From positions 108,366,278 through 108,430,277 of the forward strand of contig CM066043.1 of NCBI GenBank assembly GCA_033557465.1: a stretch of DNA of 64,000 nt. The letters are read 5' to 3'. Origin of the DNA: Ichthyophis bannanicus. Taxonomy: Eukaryota; Chordata; Amphibia; Gymnophiona; Ichthyophiidae. The notes beneath the pieces are model-generated. The model made no database searches. It was not told where the DNA came from and saw only the letters and a program-made list of their open reading frames with translations. Below, piece by piece: positions 42,930 through 53,775 of this stretch. The translations under genes were made by a program, and so were the position numbers. Each line of letters begins with the position of its first letter. Position 1 is the first letter of the stretch.

Positions 42930-44159
42930 ATGCCCTCACCGAAACAAGTTGAAGACACAATCAAAGCGATCAACACCACCACAGCACCAAACGATCCCTG
43001 TCCTGCGTTCTGGATAAGGACACTATGTAAGGAATTCAGCCCCTTCCTAACTAAAAGCATTAACCTCTCCTTCAACACGGGAACATTCCCACAGACCCTG
43101 AAACAAACATCCATCAGACCTTTACTAAAAAACTCCAAGTTGGATACCCAGAAAGTTGATTCATACAGGCCGATCTCAAGTATTCCTCTATTGGCCAAGA
43201 TAATTGAAAAGATCGCGCAACAACAAATCCAGACTCACATTGAGACCAACGCACCCCTAGATCCATGTCAACACGGATTCAGAGAAGCACATGGGGTCGA
43301 GACATTACTGACCATCCTCTTCAACACCTTAACCACTGGTCTGAATAAAACCAGAGGAGGCTACGCACTTATCTTCCTTGACATCGCCGCAGCATTCAAT
43401 TCCGTGGACCACACACTACTTATCGAGCGGCTGGCAGAGAAAGGGATCCAGGACACAGCCTTGAGATGGTGTGAATCCTACCTCTCAGACAGATGGCAGC
43501 ATGTGAAGACAGGATCCACAACGTCCAAAGCTTTCCAGCTTAAACAAGGTGTTCCACAGGGATCATCCCTCTCGGCGCTGTTCTTTAATATCTACATGCA
43601 GCCCATCTGCACTCTCGCTCAAGCCTTCGGCATATCATGCCTTTGCCTCTTTGCAGATGATACCAAAATCTGCAATAGAGTAGACACCCAGGAAGGTGTA
43701 GATTACATGAGGAGGGATCTAGCTAAGCTTGAAGAATGGTCTAGAATTTGGCAGCTGGGATTTAATGTTAAAAAATGTAAGGTCATGCATTTGGGCTGCA
43801 GCAATCCAAGGGAGCAATACAGTATAGGAGGTGAAGTACTTTTGTCCACTAAAGAAGAGCGGGACCTAGGCGTGGTTGTATCTGATGATCTTAAAGTAGC
43901 TAAACAGGTAGAAAAGGCGACGGTAAAAGCTAGAAGGATGCTTGGGTGCATACGGAGAGGAATGGCTAGCAGAAAAAAGGAGGTGATAATGCCTCTGTAT
44001 AAGTCTTTGGTGCGACCTCATTTGGAGTATGGTGTGCAATTCTGGAGACCGCACCTTCAAAAGGATGTGAAACGGATGGAGTCGGTGCAGAGGGTGGCTA
44101 CTAAAATGATTAATGGGCTTCATTATAAATTGTTCTACACAATTCATGTTATAATGTAA
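42930..44159 (+). pseudogene. Chimeric L2/CR1 reverse transcriptase ORF (409 codons)
   Basis: The frame begins in the L2 RT and carries L2 motif A (F-L-D-I-A-A-A-F) and motif B (G-V-P-Q-G-S-S-L-S), then passes without a break into CR1-II sequence at the catalytic F-A-D-D-T and continues through the CR1 thumb region to 44129, ending in the L2 tail insertion. The ORF therefore contains a full set of RT catalytic motifs from two LINE clades. It lacks the L2 endonuclease and start region, so function is unlikely. It is a by-product of the insertion. Confidence 0.8.
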
Positions 44160-44817
44160 TATAGTTCATGATATTAGTTCTTCTTACATTATACATATAT
44201 AATATATTTTTATTGTAATATAGTTCAATAATGTTCCTGTTATATTGTAATACATTAATGATGTTCTACACAATTCATGTTATAATGTAATATAGTTCAT
44301 AAAGTTCTATGTACCTGTTCGATTATTGTTGTAATGTAAACCGCTGCTGATCCTTGGAAGCAGCGGTATATAAAAACTGTTCAAATAAATAAATAAAATA
44401 AATAAATAAAGCATATGAGGACAGACTTAAGGATCTTAATATGTACACCTTAGAGGAAAGGCGGGATAGAGGTGATATGATTGAGATGTTTAAATACCTC
44501 CATGGCATAAATGTTCAGGGAGAGAGCCTCTTTCAATTGAAAGCAAGTTCTGCTACGAGGGGACATGGGATGAGGGTGAAGGGAGATAGATTCAGGAGTG
44601 ATATGCGGAAATATTTCTTTACAGAAAGAGTAGTGGATCCATGGAATAGTCTCCCAGTGGAGGTGGTAGAGATGAGGACAGTAACTGAATTCAAAAAGCA
44701 TGGGACCAACACAGAGGATCTCTAAAGGTAAAAAGTGGACTGTTGTAGTTGTTGTTATGGAAGGACAGACTAGATAGGCCATGTGGTCTTTTTCTGTCAT
44801 CATGTTTCTATGTTTCT
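43640..44817 (+). mobile_element. CR1-like family II insertion within L2
   Basis: A 5'-truncated family II copy starting at its own L-F-A-D-D-T codons and ending 'catgtttctatgtttcta' at about 44817. It is itself interrupted by an L2 3' tail at 44129-44410 between H-Y-K and A-Y-E-D-R. Confidence 0.85.
44129..44410 (+). mobile_element. L2 3' tail fragment
   Basis: About 280 bp, AT-rich, with the L2 terminal hairpin at 44340-44367 (ACCGCTGCT/AGCAGCGGT) and a TAAA-repeat tail. ATAAA occurs at both borders. Confidence 0.7.
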
Positions 44818-45995
44818 ATATGCCGATGACATATTACTCTATACACCGTTCTCCACCGACCAGCCAGATTTCTCAACATTAACCTCCTGCTTCAGCGCCA
44901 TAGCAGACTGGCTCCACACCCAAAACCTAAGGATAAATTTAAAGAAAACTGAGGCGCTATTTATTACCCGGGTTCAATCCTTCATACCACCAACTGCACT
45001 AAAAGTAAGAGACACCGAACTTCAAAGCAAACCAACCATCCGATACCTAGGGATAACACTTGATCAACACCTGAACATGAAAGCCCATATAAATAACACC
45101 GTCAAGGCGTATACCTTAAGATTTGCACAATCCGCCACCTACGACCTCTGCTAGACCCAGATGACTTTAGGACAATCTACCAGGCACTAATCATGCCCCA
45201 TTTCGATTATGCCAATATCATCCTACAAGGACTACCAAAAAACGCGCTGATCCCACTACAACTAGCCATGAACGCTGCAGCCAGAATTCTACACGGTGCA
45301 TCCAGGAGGGACCACAACTCCAATCCTGAAGCAACTTCATTGGCTACCAGTTTACTGTAGAGTCACCTTCAAGACCCTGCTGATGTCATTCAAAGCCATC
45401 CATAGAATCACCTCTGCCTCTATCTCAGATCTCATCACAGCCACTCCCACAAATAGAGCCAGAAGATCATTCACAGTAAACACCCTGAATATCCCCAACA
45501 AGATCACAAAATGCTCACAGTCCACAAAAAAAAGAGCTTTCGAGTACTATGCTCCCTCGTGCTGGAATGCACTCCCACCTAACATCCGGTCCATAACAGA
45601 CCTCACCACCTTCAGAAAGGCCCTGAAACATTACCTCTTCATTCAGCACTACGGCACCGCACAACGTCCAGTCATCTCCAATCAACTAAACAACCACCCG
45701 GCGCCATCCACTATACCTGACCCTAGCACAACATGTTAGCTCTACCAGAACCCAAGTTGGACCGCGTGCATAGTATCCAAAATCTTTATAATGCTTATAA
45801 ATATATCCTATAATGTAAATAGAGAGCCTAAAACCTGTCTATAGTTTACCCAGTTCAACCCAAGTTTACCAACCCTGTTCTCTGTAAGTCTAGTACGGTC
45901 CTCCAAGACTGGGCAAAGTTATTGTTACCTGTAAACCGAGCTGAAATTGAAAAGCGCGGTATAGAAAAACTTTAAATAAATAAAATAAATATATA

Positions 45996-46740
45996 ACATA
46001 TTTAAAAGGTCTATTGCCATCAAAAACAGTTGTTCTTTTTAGCCCAGTGGAGAAGCTGGGCAATTGTGGAGGGGGGGGGGTGGGGGGGGGCAGTGTGTTG
46101 GGTAATAGGTCAGTTGTGAGGGAGCATTTTATAGGGGTAGAGAAAGTGTAGGATTTGGTGGGGCAGTTGCAGGAGGGTAGTTTTTTTCTGGGCATGGCAG
46201 TTTTTGGGGACAGAGCTTGAAGACGGTTACATTATATGAGATAGATAAATAGATATCAATAATGCAGTACATCACAGCTAGGGTATTACAGTATTTGTAA
46301 TCCCTTTGTCTATGGCAGTTACAGTATGGTATGGTTTGGAGGAGCAGTTGTGGGGTTGTTTTGGGGAATGAGAGCAGTTCATGGGAAGTTCCATGAGCCA
46401 GGTGGTGGGGAGTTCCAGGAGCAAGGTTTTGGGTTGGGACAGTTGTTGGGGTGGTAAGACAGTTGCAGAAGGCTGTTTATTAGGGTAGGAGCAGTCTGTG
46501 GTATGGTGGGGAAGTTGCAGGGGTATAGTTTTTGGGGGGTGGAGTGGTTTGCAGAGTAGTGAGGCACTTGTGTGTGGGGTATTTCTTTTTTCTGATGGGG
46601 ATATTTGGTGAGTTGGTAGGGCAGTTGCAAGGGAATATTTTTGGGAGTGGGGCAGTGTGTGGGATGGTGAGGCAATTATTGGGAGTAGTTTGTGGGGTTG
46701 GGAGAGTAGAAAAGAGAGAGGGAGTTTGAAAAAAGAAACT
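45996..46740 (-). repeat. G/T-rich degenerate minisatellite
   Basis: Irregular units of about 40-55 bp on 'ggggcagttg(c/t)agggg' with a G run at 46070-46090. No gene. 46740-47040 shows nothing recognisable. Confidence 0.55.
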
Positions 46741-47039
46741 CCCTAATTGCCATGTTTCATTGTATATAAGTTTCTATGCTACAGAAGCTGAAACTCCTTC
46801 TTCCATAGAGATGCATTGGACTATTTTGGGGGGCTTAATTCTCTGGAAACCACGGTCTGATTTGCTCCATTTTTTAACCTGGTGTGTCTTTGTACTAGGT
46901 TTTCCCACATCCAAGCTTCATTCTGTTCCATTAAATATTTGGGAGAGTTATGTTGCCCCCTAACAGATAAATGGACAGACAGACATTCTCAACCCCTTTT
47001 GTATAATTCTTTCCAACTTCTGTTGGGATGGAAAGAATA

Positions 47040-48940
47040 AAAAATAAGATAGGCCAAGAGAAACTTGGAAAAGAAGCTTGTTGTAGAGGTAAGAACTAAT
47101 ACTAAGAACTTTTTCAAGTACATCCAAAGCAAAGTGCCCATGAGGGAGTCACTTAGACCGTTGGATGACCAAGGGTTAAAAAGAATACTTGAGAGGATAA
47201 GGTAACAGCAGAAAAACTAAATTATTCTTTGCCTCAATCTTTACTGATGAGGATGTTGAGGTCATACCTAAACCAGTAGCCGCCTTTGATGATTTTGATT
47301 TGGAACAACTAAAGGACATCAGTGTAATAGATTAAATTGACAAACTCAAGAGCAACAAATCGCCAGGACCAGATGGCATTCCCCTCAGAATCCTGAAAGA
47401 GTTCAAACATGAAATTGTTAACCTATTACTAGTAATCTGTAACCTATCATTCAAACTGGCCACAATACCTAAGGATTGGAGGGCAGCCAATGTAATACCA
47501 ATTTTTAAAAGGGTTCCCAGGGTGATCCAGGAAACTATAGACCAGTGAGCCGGACATCTGTGCCAAGCAACATTGTTGAAGCCATACTAAAAAACAGAAT
47601 TATGATTGTATTGATAGACATGGCTTAATGGGACTGAGTAAGCATGAGTTCAGCAAAGGCTAATCTTGCCTTACCAATTTATTCAATTTTTTTAAAGGTG
47701 TAAACAAGCAAGTGGTTAATGGTAAGCTGGTTAATATAGTGCATTTGGAATTTCAGAAGATGTTTGACAAAATCCCTCATGAGAGACTCCTTAGATAGTT
47801 AAAGAGCCATGGGATAGGAGGCCATGCCTTTTTGTGGATTGCAAACTGGCTAAAAGACAGGGAACAGAAAGCAGGACTGAATGGTCAATTATCCACATGG
47901 ACAAGGGGCAGTATTAGAGTTCCCCAACGGACTCTATTGGGCCCTGTGCTGTTTAAAATATTCATAAATGATCTGGAAATAGGAGGCATGAGTGATGATC
48001 AAATTTGCAGATGACATAAAATTATTCAGTCTTGAAAATGGCAGAGGATTATGAGGATTCACAGAAGGATCTTGCAAGAGTAGGGGACTGGATAACTAAA
48101 TGGCAGATTAAATTTAATGTGGACAAGTGCAAAGTGAAGGAAATACAGTAGGGAAAATAATCCCAACTTCAGGTGCAAACTGCAGGGGTCCGAGTTAGGA
48201 GACACCACCAAGGAAAAGATCTTGAAGTCATTGTGGACAATACATTGAAATTTTCAGCCCAGTGTTTCCTGGCTGTTAAAATGGCAGAGTGTTAGGAGTT
48301 ATCCAAAAAGGGGTGGAGACAAAACTGAGACTATTATGCCTCTGTATAGGTCACTGGTGTATCGGTACTTTGCATAGTGGGTGCAGTAATGCTCGCCCCA
48401 CCTGAAAAGAGATACAGTGCAACTAGAAAAGGATCAGAGAAGGCTGACAAAAATATTAAAGGAGATGGAACAGCTCCCTTATGAAGAGAGGTAGAACACA
48501 TTAAAGCTTTTCAGTATGGAGAAAAGATGACTGAGTAGTTTACAAAATTATGAAGGAATGATTGTTTAACCAGTTAAACAGCACAAAAACAAATGACCAG
48601 CAGACTGCATACAAATAGTAGAATTTTTTACACAGCATATAATTAAGCTGTGGGATCGATGGTCAGAAGATGTGGTCAAGGTGATCAACATAATGGGATT
48701 CAAAACAGGACTGGATAAGCTCCTGGAGAAAAAGTCCACAAAATTTATTAGCAGACAGACTTGAGAACGCCATTGTTTATCCCTGGAAATGAACAATGGG
48801 ATAGGTCTACTTTGTAGGATCTGTCAGGTACTGTACAAGTGATCTGGTCACTGTCAGAGACAGGATGCTGGGCTTGATGGATCTTGATCTGACGCAGCAT
48901 GGCTTTTCATATATTCTTATGTTTTTATGTCACATACATA
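47040..48940 (+). mobile_element. CR1-like LINE (family III), heavily decayed
   Basis: The endonuclease-RT linker begins near 47040; RT traces include S-N-K-S-P-G-P-D-G-I-P-L-R-I-L-K-E (47350), W-I-A-N-W-L-K-D-R-E-Q (47832), F-A-D-D region near 48005, and the C-terminal end near 48720. The tail 'catatattcttatgtttttatg' is near 48930. Many stops and frameshifts: an old copy. Confidence 0.75.
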
Positions 48941-48944
48941 GAAA

Positions 48945-50182
48945 TAGAGAAAATGACAGCAAATAAAGACCATATGGCCTACTCAATCTGCCTATTCATA
49001 ACAATTACTAAGCCCTACAATCCCTTCCTCTCCTTTAGAGACCACTGTGCTTGTCCCCCACTTTCTTGAATCAAGATACAATCCATTTCTCTGCAATCTC
49101 TGCTAAGATAGCTATTTTATGTATCCACCATCATGTCTGTAAAGAAATATTTCCCCATGTTACTCCTTAATCTATTCCCTTTCACCTTCATCCTATGCCT
49201 CCTCATTCCAGAGCTTCTTTTCAATTCAAAGAGGCTCTCCTCCTGAGCATATATGCCACAGAGGTTTTTAAATGTCTTTATCATATCTCACTTCACCCAT
49301 CTTTCTTCCCAAATATACATAGAGATATTTAATTCTGCCCTATATGATTTATGATGAAGACCACTGAACATGTTAGTAGCTGCCCTCTGCACCAACTCCA
49401 TCCTGTTTATATCTTTTTGAAGGTGTGGTCTCCAGAACTGCACACAATACACCAAATGAGGTTTCCCCACAGACTTATAAAGAGGCACTATCATCTCCTT
49501 TTTCCAGCTGGCCATTTCTCTTCCTATACCCCGAGCATCCATCTGACATTTGTTGTCATTTTTTTCTATCTGATTGGCCATATTAAAATAATCAGATATG
49601 ATCCAGCTCTTCTTTATACAAAGAAGTAATTCATCCCCCATACTGTACTGCTCCCTGGGGTCTTTATAGCCCATATGTGTGACCCTGCATTTTTTAGCAC
49701 TAAAGTATTGCTGCCAAATTCTAAACATTATTTCAAGGTTTGCTAGATTCCTACTCATGTAATCTACATCTTCCAGGAGTTTACGCTATTGCAGATTTTG
49801 GCATCGCCTACAAAGAGACAAATGTTACCAATAGCTCTTCTGCAATATAACTTTCAAAAATGTCAAAAAGAACCAGAACAAGGGCCAATCCCTGAAGCAT
49901 ACCACTGGCAATGTCCTTATCCTCAGAGTTAATTCCATTTTACCAGAACCCTTTGTCACCTCCCACTCAACCAGTTACTAACCCATTCAGTCACTTTAGA
50001 GCCCCTCCCAATGGCGTTCAGTTTATTTATAAGTCGCCTATGTGGAACTATGTGAAAGGCTTAGCTGAAATCTAAGTACATCATATCTAGCACTCTCCCT
50101 CGATCCAACTCTTTGGTCACCCAGTCAAAGAAATTAATCAGATTCATCTGATAAGACCTGCCTCTAGTAAAACCATGCTGCA
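48945..50182 (-). mobile_element. CR1-like family II-related copy, decayed
   Basis: Minus strand: 3' UTR at 48945, C-terminal frame 49758-49288 (E-Q-Y-S-M-G-D-E-L-L; V-Y-C-V-Q-F-W-R-P-H), and RT remnants up to the R-G-R-S region at about 50170, where it is cut. It lies head to tail with neighbouring LINE fragments. Confidence 0.75.
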
Positions 50183-50289
50183 TGGAAAAGAACAAGCTCA
50201 GGATGACACTCCCAGCAAAAACATAATAACATTGGAAGTAGTCATTATATTAATCCAAACATCAGTGACAAGAGGAAAGAGTTGTCTGG

Positions 50290-51235
50290 AATAAAATAAA
50301 TGCAACATACAAGCCAATGAACAATTGCTGGAAGGCAATTAGCACAAATGTTCAAAGTCTAACCAATAAAGTTCCTGACCTGGAAGCCCTAATGGTGGAA
50401 ATTGACTTGGATATTGTCACCATTACAGAAACATGGTTTAATGAGTCAAATGAATGGGATATAGCCATAGCTGGCTTAGAAAAGAGAAAGCCGAAGAGGA
50501 GGAGGAGTAGCCTATATGTTAAAAGCCATTGAAATGCAGGAGACGTGGGAAAAAGAAGCACTGTGGATTGTGTTGGAAAGAGGAGAGGGCACTATCATCC
50601 ATACTGGTGTAATTTATTTATTTATTTAACAGTATTTCTATACCGCCTTATCTTACAATCAAAGCGGTTTCACAGCAAACAATCAAAGGAGTGATCATGT
50701 GTTTTCATGCAGTGAAGGGTATATCGTGTTTGGTGTGTCTGATGTGTTGTGTGTTTGATTACATTGTGCGCTATAATACATCGTGCGCTATAATACATCG
50801 TGTGCTATCGTGTGGTGTAATATACAGGCCTCCAAAGCAAACGGAAGAAATGGATGGAGACTTGATCATTGATATTGCAAAGATAGTCATGAAGGGCGAA
50901 GTGGTCATATTAGGTGACTTTAATCTACCAAACGTGGATTGGAATATTTCTTCTGCAAATCTGGAAAGAAGTAAAAAGATTGTGGATGTCTTCCATGAAA
51001 CATTGCTCAGACAACTGGTGATGAAACAGATCAGGGAAATTTCAACGCTGGATCTAGTACTCCCCAATGGAGATGGTGTGTCAAATGTCTGTGTGGGTGC
51101 CCATGTGAGCAGTAGGGATTATCACACAGTGTGGTTTGAGGTAAAAGCCAAGGCAGAATCCAATCACAGCAAACAAAGTCCTAGACTTCAAAAACTCTGA
51201 CTTTAGTAAAATAGGAAAGTACCTGAAGGAAAAGT
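50290..51235 (+). mobile_element. CR1-like family III endonuclease fragment
   Basis: An apurinic-type endonuclease domain: N-V-Q-S-L-T-N-K-V-P-D-L near 50350, the catalytic Glu in T-I-T-E-T-W, then R-P-P-K-Q-T (50828), G-D-F-N-L-P-N-V-D-W (50910), L-D-L-V-L-P-N (51050) and the S-R-D-Y-H region in place of S-D-H. A 199-bp insert at 50614-50812 interrupts it. A frame change occurs near 50500. The RT is missing. Confidence 0.75.
50614..50812 (-). mobile_element. Short L2-type 3' tail insertion with TSD
   Basis: TTTA repeats (tail complement), a terminal hairpin-like segment ('accgccttatcttacaatcaaagcggt') and about 130 bp of body with a short tandem 'gtgcgctataatacatc'. GGTGTAAT flanks both sides (about 50606-50613 and 50813-50820). 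Confidence 0.65.
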
Positions 51236-52163
51236 ATGCTTGCTGTAAACCATTTCATCTGTAAGCCGCTGTCTTGGGCTCATCCTTCAGTTTCAGTTCA
51301 CCCCTCCTTAACCATTCATATCTCTGTCTTGATCAACAAAAGGTTCCTGGAGCAACACTCTGTATTTCCCACTGTATTTGTGCATCTGCCATTGTTCTTC
51401 CTTGTTTGTTGATCGAATTCTTGAAGAGTTTTTTCTCTTGTTTTGCAAATTCTGTTACTTCCTTCCCTGTACATGCTTGTGGATTTTCACTCATTCCTTC
51501 TAGTCAGAACGTTTGTCCAAGTTTGATGATGGAAACAGATTCTGGATGTTTGCTCTCATATTTCAGCATTTTTTGCATATTTGGATCCAAGGATGCAGTT
51601 AAATAGGCCTGGAGTCCTGTGATAGTAGCTCTGTATGAGTAATTAATCTTTATGAGCCCTAGCTCTCCTTCAGATCTAGGGATATACAGTCTTCGCATAC
51701 ACTGATTCTTGTAAATCACTTCATGGGCATGGAGGGGTTTTCGTGTTCACACATCCAGTTTTTCAAGATTTTTAAGAGGCCAGTCCAGAATTCCAAAGCA
51801 GTATGAAAGTACAGGAATTGCTAGCTGATTGATGGCTTGTATCTTATTCCGTGATGTTAAAGCACTTTTCAATAATAAGTTTGATCTTCTGTAGTATTCT
51901 TTACTGATCTTTTCTCTCAGTAATTTCTGCTTGAGTGTTCCTTCCTCTACTCTGAGATACTTTTATACACCTTCCTCTTCAAGGTCCTTGATGTCACAGC
52001 CTTCAGCCAGGGATATATATTCCACTTTGCTTAATTTTCCTCTAAAAAAAAGTTGCCTTAGCACATTTGTCAATGCTAAAGTTCATCTTGATGTCATCAG
52101 AAAAGGTTTTCACCATATGGAGTTGCTCTGCTAATTGTTGGTCGCTGGAACAATATTGTCTAC

Positions 52164-53775
52164 TGTCAGACAGCTGCCTGGGTGAGAATGTTCACAGTCT
52201 TGGCAAGTGCATATATCAATATGATTTGCAAGGGATTGTGGGAAATGCAGTCCATTCACACCAGACACAGCTGCTCACAATAATTAGTTGTGCTTGAGTG
52301 TAAAGCCAATAAGATATTTATTTATGGGGTTATTTCTCCCAATACAGATATGCTTGGTAGCACATAAAACAGGATACTTGCTTTCAGTGTTAAACTTAGA
52401 AAAACAAAATCAGGAAAACAACAGATGAACTTGTCAGGCAATCAAAGCAAAAGAATAAAGACCTGGTTGGTAACAAACTGGTCTTTTCTGTAGGCTTTAG
52501 CTAATATTTTCTTAGCAGTGTTTCAAACAACAAGCAAAACCCACAAAGAAGGGAAAAACTGTTCTTTTCAGGTTAACTTCTTATATCTTCACACATAGAT
52601 TCAGAAGTGATTCCCTCAGAGCTCACAAGCAATTAGGTAAGGCTCAATTGCTAGCAGTTATCCAGCTGAAACCCCTTAGCTGGCTTAATTTCTACTGCAT
52701 GGCTCAAAATCCTACGCAGGAGCTTTTCTGAGTAGATTAAAGAACAAGTTTGTATTTCTTTGTGATGGTCGTTGTACTTTGTAACAGTAAATTACCAAAG
52801 GAGTTTAGACAGAGAGCAATCCATATATTCACAGCCTGTATCTAAGACCGCTCCCCCTTCTTCAACAATCATGGGTTCAATATCATGGATTGGCACGGAG
52901 GAATTTCTCAATGGAGCACTCTCAGGAGAATACTTGTTTCCCTGCTGTCTTTCAAGGTTATAGCTAGGGCATAGATCAGTGTTCATACCTGAGCTTCCAT
53001 TGCTGTTAGAGTTCCTCTCTAAATAGCCTGGCCAGTATGTAGTCCAGTTCTGATGTCCAGCCTTCCAATCCAGATTCCTGGACACTGGATCTCTCTTCAC
53101 ATACCTTCTGGCACGGGTCCTAGGGTCCCTTCCAAGTGCAGCCGTCTCCCTCACAGGTACCGTCTGGAGATTCCTAGCTCTGCAGCACCACTCCTCTGGT
53201 TTTCTCCAGTCCAATGGTGTATGCTGGCCTTTTGAATGTCTCTCAGTATACGTACTGCTCTGGACTCCTTTAGACCTCCCAAATGCTTTTCTCTTCTTTC
53301 TTCCAAAGGGTTTCTTGCCCTCTCTGTCCGTCTGCTCTGGCTTCTGCTTCTGATGATCCTCCAGATGATGAAGACGTCCAAGCTGAGGATATCCAAGCTG
53401 ATTCTGAGGATAAGGATCTCCCAGATGAAACTGAGGATGAGGATCAAGATGAGGATAATTCTCTGTAGAATAAACTCTACCTTTATTCTGCCTAGATGAG
53501 TGCTCCACCCTAGCACAGCGCAGCTGTGCTGAATCAGGCCCTGCCCTTTGAGATGAGTGCTTGGGGATTACCTCATAGCCCTCTTGATTGAACACACGTT
53601 TCCCCACTTCAGCTCCTCTAATGGCTGTTGGAAACCTGGTGCATTCTGGGACTGGTAGTCTTTTATGGACAAATTCTGTTTTCTTATTTCTACCAGAACT
53701 GACAGGTTGCTTGTTCAGAGTCACTTCACCTTTTCTATAGCTCCTTCCTGAGCTATGATAAGCTTCCTTATCACA
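52164..53775 (-). mobile_element. LTR-like unit C (TG...CA, 4-bp TSD CTAC)
   Basis: Minus strand: starts TGTGATAAGG (at 53775), ends CTGTCTGACA (at 52164), flanked by CTAC at 52160-52163 and 53776-53779. Length 1612 bp. It holds an ORF (53724-52792), AATAAA at 52322-52317 and a following GGCTTTACACTC stretch matching the same position in units A and B. It interrupts the R4-like LINE at its catalytic RT codons. Confidence 0.7.
52792..53724 (-). CDS. ORF inside LTR-like unit C, unknown function
   Basis: 310 codons with an ATG at 53724, uninterrupted: the longest version of this protein in the window. Highly charged, with a central Lys/Arg-rich stretch (G-K-K-P-F-G-R-K-K-R-K-A-F-G-R) that could serve as a nuclear signal or RNA-binding patch, and many His/Pro/Gln residues before it. 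The C-terminus has E-P-M-I-V-E, about 12 residues, then M-D-C-S. No known domain was recognised. The position relative to AATAAA (about 470 bp before it) is longer than in A. A gag-like or accessory function would be a guess. Confidence 0.45.
   Translation of the reverse strand: MTLNKQPVSSGRNKKTEFVHKRLPVPECTRFPTAIRGAEVGKRVFNQEGYEVIPKHSSQRAGPDSAQLRCARVEHSSRQNKGRVYSTENYPHLDPHPQFHLGDPYPQNQLGYPQLGRLHHLEDHQKQKPEQTDREGKKPFGRKKRKAFGRSKGVQSSTYTERHSKGQHTPLDWRKPEEWCCRARNLQTVPVRETAALGRDPRTRARRYVKRDPVSRNLDWKAGHQNWTTYWPGYLERNSNSNGSSGMNTDLCPSYNLERQQGNKYSPESAPLRNSSVPIHDIEPMIVEEGGAVLDTGCEYMDCSLSKLLW

Larger units (their letters stand above)
42690..45995 (+). mobile_element. L2 LINE, 5'-truncated, with nested CR1-II insertion
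   Basis: RT fingers and palm at 42690-43640 (Q-C-S-L-N-K-P-K-E-L-F; S-Y-R-P-I-S-S-I-P-L-L-A-K; I-F-L-D-I-A-A-A-F). It resumes at 44818 with Y-A-D-D-I-L-L-Y and continues to 45739, with a stop near 45153 and a frame change. The 3' UTR ends with a terminal hairpin-like segment (45935-45960) and a TAAA tail near 45990. It is the same clade as the intact L2 at 57992-61153 but a different family member. Confidence 0.85.
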
